NCBI GenBank assembly: GCA_022113835.1
Contig: JAILWY010000006.1
Coordinates: 310,001-374,000, forward strand
DNA: 64,000 bases
Source of the DNA: Atopsyche davidsoni
Lineage: Eukaryota > Arthropoda > Insecta > Trichoptera > Hydrobiosidae
Direction: 5' to 3'
Of this stretch, positions 59,501 through 64,000 are shown in pieces; the stretch's first letter is position 1; the number at the start of each line of letters is the position of its first letter. The notes under the pieces were generated by a model. The model was given only the letters and a program-made list of their open reading frames with translations, was not told the origin of the DNA and did no database searches. The position numbers and the translations under genes are program-made.

Positions 59501-61369
59501 GCCTTGGAACGAAGAGGGCAGAATAATGGCTCGCCCTGCTGGCATCCCTGCGTCTGCTGCTCCTTTCGAGACATAATCCATCAATCCATTATAGTTTTCA
59601 GATCGTAATTTTTGCTGTTGATATTTGATGAAATTTAGATTATTTGCCTCTACTTGCAAGTGTGAGTCTATAATCCATTGTTGCGTTAAATTTCCTCCAT
59701 GAAGTATTGGATTGAATTCACCTTTTCGAATTGTAGTCTGCGCGATTTTATACTGTAACATGGTGACTTTGTTTCGTACCCCAATATTTGCGCCAGAATA
59801 ACCTACTGCTGTAATATTGGGCTGCCACCCAGGTTCACCATGAGGATAGAAAATTGGATATGTCATAGGATCCAAATTTGGGCTGAGAATATTAATGTTA
59901 ATGAAAGGATGTTCACTATTTCGTGGATATATTCTTATATCGCGAACAAAAGGTGGCTCCCCTTCGTCATTTTGAAAGATCATAGCAACTTCGTTAGACG
60001 TCGGCAAATTATAGCGTCGATTGTCCGAGTGACGGTCTCTCCGTATGACCATGCTTACTTTTGGCATAGGTAGCTGATTCTGCTGAGCATGTTTTTTTTG
60101 TGCCTGCTCTACTTCACTCATTGTTTTGAATGCCGCTGCAAACGGATTGGACTGCATGATTTTTGCTAGCTCCCTCATTACAACTGGATTGCAATCAATG
60201 TTCTCTGCCAAGCTCATTCTTTCTACTACTGCCTGTGCTGGATCGAGAACGTACAGTTGAGCATATTTTCTCGTACTACCATCAGTTGGATGAAGGTGCG
60301 AAGTTCTGTGATATGTTTGGCCTTGAACTTTGAAGCAGAATGGCCCTGATCCTGCCACTGGACCTGCTAATTTAGCTCCCATTGATGCAAAAGATATACT
60401 GTTATTGTATGATCTTATTTTTCTTTTGAAATTTCCATTATAAATATTTTCTGGATTTGACATAATATCTTTTAAATATACTGGAAAAATAGGCCTTGCT
60501 GGTAGTTTCACTTTACCTTTGTGACAGCAATCGTTGAACTTTCCATCTGATGGTTTTTCTGCTTTAAAATGTAAAGCATTGCAGAATCGACAGGTCACAT
60601 TCATTAATCCGCAATTGTGTGCAGTAATATTTTCTGGGACAGCAGCCGCTATCAAACGCTCCTGTGTGAGTTGTCTTATTGTTTCTTCTGTTTCTGTTTG
60701 TCTCGATGTGGATGCACGCACTCGCTTTGAGGACAAACGCTGCACTCGCTGTGCTTCCGTTTCTTCTTGTCGTGAAGTGGATGTACGCACTCGCATTGAG
60801 GACAAACGCTGCACTCGCTGTGCTTCCGTTTCTTCTTGTCGTGAAGTGGATGTACGCACTCGCATTGAGGACAAACGCTGCACTTGCTGTGCTTCCGTTT
60901 CTTCTTGTCGTGAAGTGGATGTACGCACTCGCATTGAGGACAAACGCTGCACTTGCTGTGCTTCCGTTTCTTCTTGTCGTGAAGTGGATGTACGCACTCG
61001 TATTGAGGACAAACGCTGCACTCGCTGTGCTTCCGTTTCTTCTTGTCGTGAAGTGGATGTACGCACTCGCATTGAGGACAAACGTTGCGCTCGCTGTGCG
61101 TCCGTTTCTTTTTGTCTCGTTATCGATGCACGCTCTCTCATTAAAGACAAACGCAGTGTTCGCTGTGCATCAGTTTCTTTTTGTCTTGAGGTCGATGCAC
61201 GTACTCGAATTTTAAGAAGATGCTCCTCACGTTTCCCTTCCAAAACAAACAACCCATCACTTTCACTGCACTGTTCTTTATTTAATGCAGTCTTTATCAT
61301 GTTCAATTGTGCAATTCTTTTTGAATTACGTTTGCTGTGGGTAGACGGTGTTATTTTTTTAGGAGGCAT
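56519..61369 (-). CDS. Helitron Rep-helicase transposase, intact (1616 aa)
   Basis: Single uninterrupted frame starting MPPKKITPSTHSKRNSKRIA. Residues ~55-235 are about nine tandem 23-residue repeats of the type RTSTSRQEETEAQRVQRLSS. The Helitron-like N domain follows. The HUH Rep endonuclease shows FTCNPKWPEI (~645), the metal-binding GLPHAHIL (HxH, ~710) and the tyrosine motif YKYIYKG (~850). The C-terminal Pif1-like SF1B helicase has Walker A GPGGSGKT (~1185), Walker B IIIDEATMMS (~1264), GGDFRQTLPVV (~1300) and the last motif NKSQGQSF...GQLYVAFSRC (~1560). It nicks and joins single strands and unwinds DNA during rolling-circle transposition. Length and motifs are those of animal Helitrons. 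No stop or frameshift is seen, so it may be recently active. Confidence 0.95.
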   Translation of the reverse strand: MPPKKITPSTHSKRNSKRIAQLNMIKTALNKEQCSESDGLFVLEGKREEHLLKIRVRASTSRQKETDAQRTLRLSLMRERASITRQKETDAQRAQRLSSMRVRTSTSRQEETEAQRVQRLSSIRVRTSTSRQEETEAQQVQRLSSMRVRTSTSRQEETEAQQVQRLSSMRVRTSTSRQEETEAQRVQRLSSMRVRTSTSRQEETEAQRVQRLSSKRVRASTSRQTETEETIRQLTQERLIAAAVPENITAHNCGLMNVTCRFCNALHFKAEKPSDGKFNDCCHKGKVKLPARPIFPVYLKDIMSNPENIYNGNFKRKIRSYNNSISFASMGAKLAGPVAGSGPFCFKVQGQTYHRTSHLHPTDGSTRKYAQLYVLDPAQAVVERMSLAENIDCNPVVMRELAKIMQSNPFAAAFKTMSEVEQAQKKHAQQNQLPMPKVSMVIRRDRHSDNRRYNLPTSNEVAMIFQNDEGEPPFVRDIRIYPRNSEHPFININILSPNLDPMTYPIFYPHGEPGWQPNITAVGYSGANIGVRNKVTMLQYKIAQTTIRKGEFNPILHGGNLTQQWIIDSHLQVEANNLNFIKYQQQKLRSENYNGLMDYVSKGAADAGMPAGRAIILPSSFQGSPRNMRERYNDAMAIVTRFGKPDIFCTFTCNPKWPEITSNLFPGQYTTDRPDLVARVFNIKLKSLMCDITKLNLFGKVIAWVYTIEFQKRGLPHAHILIILKNEDKLNDVAKVDSFISAEIPSTTNNPNLFAIVTKQMIHGPCGTLNPKSPCMVEGKCSKDFPKKFQVTTKMSEDGYPLYKRQEGVSIRIRETPVDNRFVVPYNPYLLLKYNAHINVEACTSIKSIKYIYKYIYKGYDSANVTIGNTEQKGEFVLNEVTNHIDARYVSAPEAIWRLREYKMHDRSHAIIRLAIHLPLQQMVRFSDGEEHAALARAAENDTTLTAWFKLNIIDANARQYLYSEIPNHYVFSKGKWSARKKTSGNVMSRIYTVSPKDMERYCLRLLLLKVAGAMSFENLKSFNGTLQPTFVEAARQRNLLADDQEWERLLDEASIFEMPRQLRQIFAFICVFCNPTNASGLWDTFSNMLCEDYLIYMSELNAKNKALHDIQDILLSHGLQLASFSLPNPGSIPEQAIDYMDIQAEADQATIKIKTLNLLQKRAFDLIRDALENPESSSRCFYLDGPGGSGKTYLYNTLMAYVRGKGEIVLPHATTGIAALLLKGGRTVHSGFKLPIPILENSTSHMRMASEEAVSLREAKLIIIDEATMMSCHMLQCIDVLFREIQKNNIKFGGKVMLLGGDFRQTLPVVVKGSRTHIIEACLKSSLLWSDFLKLKLSVNMRSEGQDVFNQWLIDIGEGKTQPITDLPRGYIEIPSHMVCEDSIIRAIYGNAIIASDELADKVILTTKNKICLELNHQILCLLPGTDKIYYSADSVVSEDDTDFTFTTEFLNSQTPSGMPPHKLILKVGAIVMLLRNMQPKRGLCNGTRMIVKVLHHNFIDVEVLTGTNKGDRVFIPRIEIAPSETGLPFILKRRQFPVILAFAMTINKSQGQSFNSVGIYLDEPVFAHGQLYVAFSRCSNKDNIKVFVKESHQQGKLFQDNRIFTKNIVYKTVL
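60690..61205 (-). repeat. 69-bp tandem repeats inside the Rep-helicase gene
   Basis: About seven to nine copies of a 69-nt unit (23 codons), each with 'gcactcgctgtgcttccgtt' and 'tcttcttgtcgtgaagtgga' on the plus strand. The middle five or six are almost identical; the outer ones diverge. The length is a multiple of three, so copy-number change keeps the frame. Long plus-strand frames across this region are shadows of the repeat. Confidence 0.95.
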
Positions 61370-61453
61370 TTTGAGTTATTAATGATGTGAAAAATAATTT
61401 CTAATGCAATTTCGATGAAAAAATAAAGATGGCACTTGTGTCAAACTGACATA

Positions 61454-62647
61454 GAATCCGCGCCACCAAAGAAGTCCCGTGGAGGCGGCGCTGCTATCGC
61501 TTAGAAAAATGTTGCCAACGTTATTTCATTTATTTACGCCAGAAGTTGGGAAATAGATTTGAAGAAAGTCGTCCTGCATCCTACTAACACTATAAATGCG
61601 TAAGTTTATGGATTATGGATGTTTATTTGGCATAATTATGGTCACATAATGGACCAATACCAGACATACTACTATCACTATCATCACTGTCATCGTTGTA
61701 CGAGTCTGAATTTGTGTCACTGTCGCTTTCTGTCGAAATAATAAATTTCTCCATTTCTACATCAAGCAATCCGTCAGCCTCAAAGTATTCATCTTCCAGG
61801 CGCTGTACGTGTTTGCATTGCTTACGCCATTCATCTGGTGTAATGGTTGCAAAAGCACCTTCCATCAATGCGACAATTTGGTTGGTTGTTGTGCAACATT
61901 TTTTTCTGCAACTCTTCTTTTCATGAGAGCCCATATTTTCTCAATAGGGTTTAAGTCGCAGTGGTACGGGGGTAATTTTACAACCTCATGACCTTTTTCG
62001 GCAAGTAAGTTTGGCAAAAACAGGTCGTTCTTTATTTCTCTTTATTAGAGCGTACAGCACTGGCTTTGTCCAACTATCTTCATAATATAATCCCTTTTCT
62101 TGCAACCATTTTTGCATGTCTGATTTAAGGCTGGCCATTGTTGGCGCCTTATTGATTTGCGTGCAGTGATAAGGGGCGTTGTCCATTACAACAATCGAGT
62201 TTTTAGGCAAGTTTGGTATTTGGTCACTAATAAAAACAAAAATGTGGAAAATCACTCAAGTATTTTTATTGAAAATATTAATAATACATACATTAACATT
62301 TTATATGCATTTCCTTATTTTCCTCAAAGTTCGGGTAAATATTTATTCGATGGCAACCCCAAATAATCACCTGTCATTGCAGAAACTCGGGCGCGAACAT
62401 TATTTATTGGGATCAAAAAAATTTTTTTTTTCTTTTCCGCTTCACAAAACTGCTTTACCTTGAGAATTATTTCTCGGCCCACACTTTTTATCACTTTAGG
62501 CATAGTAAACAGTACTTTTAACGTCTTTTTCTATTAAAATACGACAGCTCTCCTTAGCTCTGCTATCAATTAATAATATAAAACATGGCCGAGCTGTCAA
62601 ATTTAGTTCAATTTTTTTCCGCGGGACTTCTTTGGTGGCGAGGACTA
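61454..62647 (-). mobile_element. Tc1/mariner-like element nested in the Helitron
   Basis: Inverted ends share TCGCCACCAAAGAAGTCCCG-like sequence (left GCGCCACCAAAGAAGTCCCG, right read inversely TCGCCACCAAAGAAGTCCCG). TA duplications lie at 61452-61453 and 62648-62649. The empty site is seen in Helitron copies A and B (gacataagctgg), which proves the insertion. It carries a broken transposase gene. The insertion lies between the Helitron 5' end and the Rep-helicase start codon. Confidence 0.88.
61620..62503 (-). pseudogene. broken DDE transposase of the nested Tc1/mariner-like element
   Basis: The start at 62503 reads MPKVIKSVGREIILKVKQFC, then IPINNVRARVSAMTG, a helix-turn-helix type start, and soon stops. 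A family G repeat fragment lies at 62216-62285. Downstream come VVMDNAPYHCTQINKAP (second catalytic Asp) and, after a frame change near 62020, PPYHCDLNPIEKIWALMKRR (third catalytic acid). After another frame change the C-terminal GAFATITPDEWRKQCKHVQR and an acidic tail follow. The first catalytic Asp region is missing, so the enzyme is dead. Confidence 0.8.
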
Positions 62648-62939
62648 TAAGCTGGAAATTTGTTTTTTTTGTAAAAGTTCTAAATTTGAAATTCTCACCG
62701 TGAAGAACTGAATCATATAATTCGTACATATTTTAATTCGCTAAAGCATATTTTAAAGTTTATGAATGAAAATATTATCCTATCGTCTTGAAATTCGGCA
62801 CATAGCTGCGGAAAAATTTACTTAACTTATGTGCAAAAAATCAGCGTTGTATCTTTTAAGATATTCTATACAGAACGGAAAAATGAAACATACATACAAA
62901 CATACAAATAAACACACAATGGCTATTATATATATTAGA

Positions 62940-63451
62940 TTACTTTGGTAAAAACTAGTTTTGAGTAAAAAAAAAAGGAATTTTTAGAGTTTTTTGTATA
63001 ATTGTATCCAAAAGCTTAAAAAAAGTGCTTCAAGTTTAAGAAAGAGAAAAATATGATGTGTTAAATGTATATAATGTAATTTTATCAAAGCATGACGGTT
63101 TATGTTCATATGAATGATATTTTAATTTAAATAATTCAGAAAGATTTATATATGCACGGAATAGCATTTAAACCTTTATTTTATAACAAAAATTGAGTAA
63201 GGGAAATTTCTACTAAAAGTAACACAGTAAACATTAAAAACTCTCTTACCAATTGTATGTTAAGTTAAAGATCTTTTAGTTAATAATTAATATCATATTG
63301 GAAAAGTTTAACTTAAATATTATCATGTTGGTGGACAAGGCATTTTTTTGGTGAAGATCCATTTTTTTATTAATGATTTGAAATAACGATATTATAATTA
63401 ACATTGAAACATCTAAAATCAAAAAAAAATTGTTATATATTTTAACATGTA
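62940..63451. other. AT-rich intronic stretch
   Basis: Nothing supported. Confidence 0.5.
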
Positions 63452-63600
63452 TATCTATTTTATGGATCGGTCAATCAGATGTGTATTTATTACCCATTAC
63501 GGGTTTATTATATTATTACTAATATGATTAGGCACATTAGTTCATATATAGAAGATGATTTAAAGAAACTTTGATATTTTTCTGAGAGTTTGATGATAAA
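63452..63600. mobile_element. foldback family F, copy 6 (right arm truncated)
   Basis: Complete outer left flank (tatggatcggtcaatcagat, tattacccattacgggttta) and left arm. Only 'gatatttttctgagagttt' of the right arm remains. This copy shows the uninterrupted flank that Helitron A has split at 10528/11182. Confidence 0.75.
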
Positions 63601-64000
63601 TGATAAAAACAGCTGTTTATGATTTCTAGATATCTTCCAATCAAAACAGCTGTTTGCGATTGTGGGTAGCTAAAATTGAAATCAGTGGCTTGTGATTCGG
63701 ATTGCGAGCCGTCGATTGGAAGCCGAGGCTTTATTTTGATAATTTTACATTATGTTTTGACCGTTTGACCACCATTAGGTCTCCGATGTGCTGGATTAAT
63801 TTATGCTTGACCCTCCCATTGCACTTTTAATTGGTCCCACGCCTGGTCCCTGACCCGGCCGCACTCTCGCTCCACCCGCCTCATTACTTATCTTACGCAA
63901 TGTGTACATAACTATTGATCAATTCGTTTTTAACTTTATTTTATGACCGTTTATTATATCAATTCTATTATGGAGCCGATGAGTAAGGCATGTTTATAAT
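63601..64000. other. gene-free right edge
   Basis: Two AACAGCTGTTT palindromic E boxes lie about 40 nt apart (near 63610 and 63648). The patch at 63840-63885 is GC-richer. No exon is recognised. Confidence 0.4.

Larger units (their letters stand above)
56323..62939 (-). mobile_element. autonomous Helitron, complete (6.6 kb)
   Basis: On the minus strand it starts TCTAATATATATAATAGCCA at 62939, preceded by A, and ends with hairpin CGTCAT-TTT-ATGACG (56337-56351) and CTAG (56323-56326) followed by T. This fits every Helitron boundary rule and insertion between A and T. It holds an uninterrupted Rep-helicase gene. Its ends match copies A and B at 10.5-13.1 kb, which supports the boundaries independently. 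Near the 5' side it carries a nested TA-flanked DNA transposon (61454-62647). It probably lies antisense within dysfusion intron 5. Confidence 0.9.

Noticed and set aside
60534..61382. 282-codon and 178-codon plus-strand frames
   Set aside because: Shadows of the 69-bp tandem repeats of the Rep-helicase gene on the other strand.
1..64000. CRISPR arrays, operons, Shine-Dalgarno sites, prophage
   Set aside because: Split genes, spliceosomal introns and insect-type transposons show this is eukaryotic nuclear DNA; no regularly spaced direct repeats were seen.

Overview
This is a eukaryotic nuclear window and almost certainly comes from an insect. It is very AT-rich, genes are split by introns with standard GT/AG junctions, and the gene-free DNA is packed with short dispersed repeats, MITEs, RTE-type LINE relics and Helitrons. 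I cannot fix the order. Most long reading frames here are chance or transposon frames.

Two host genes can be built with confidence from spliced, phase-matched exons. At the left edge, on the minus strand, are the first two coding exons of an anoctamin-10-like (TMEM16K) membrane protein (1001 down to 153); the rest lies beyond position 1. On the plus strand, from 32786, are the first five coding exons of a dysfusion/NPAS4-type bHLH-PAS transcription factor: a short start exon, the bHLH exon, a linker exon and two PAS-A exons (32786-32829, 40989-41170, 41934-42004, 44281-44370, 45921-46112). They give 193 in-frame codons with matching phase at every junction. The next exon is not seen before the window ends, so the right ~18 kb is probably the fifth intron. 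Core-promoter-like sequence lies upstream: a CCAAT/GC-box/TATTTAAG set at 31850-31966 and an Inr plus correctly spaced DPE at 32369-32402.

Region 1-2 kb: anoctamin 5' end. Region 2-31 kb: repeat-rich intergenic DNA holding hAT and piggyBac MITEs with target duplications, three RTE relics, a foldback family with a tRNA-like core, two inverted non-autonomous Helitrons (10.5-13.1 kb), a 120-bp near-perfect palindrome, and a few GC-rich orphan exon candidates. Region 31-33 kb: piggyBac remnant, then the dysfusion promoter and first exon. Region 33-41 kb: the large first intron, in which I recognise none of the repeat families. Region 41-50 kb: remaining dysfusion exons with repeats back in the introns. 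Region 50-56 kb: mostly AT-rich intron. Region 56.3-62.9 kb: a complete autonomous Helitron with a full 1616-aa Rep-helicase on the minus strand. Near its 5' side a degenerate Tc1/mariner-like element with TA duplication has inserted. The window closes with another foldback copy.

The autonomous Helitron and the two short copies at 10.5-13.1 kb share ends, including the start of the Rep-helicase frame, so the large element is a plausible source of the proteins that moved the small ones.
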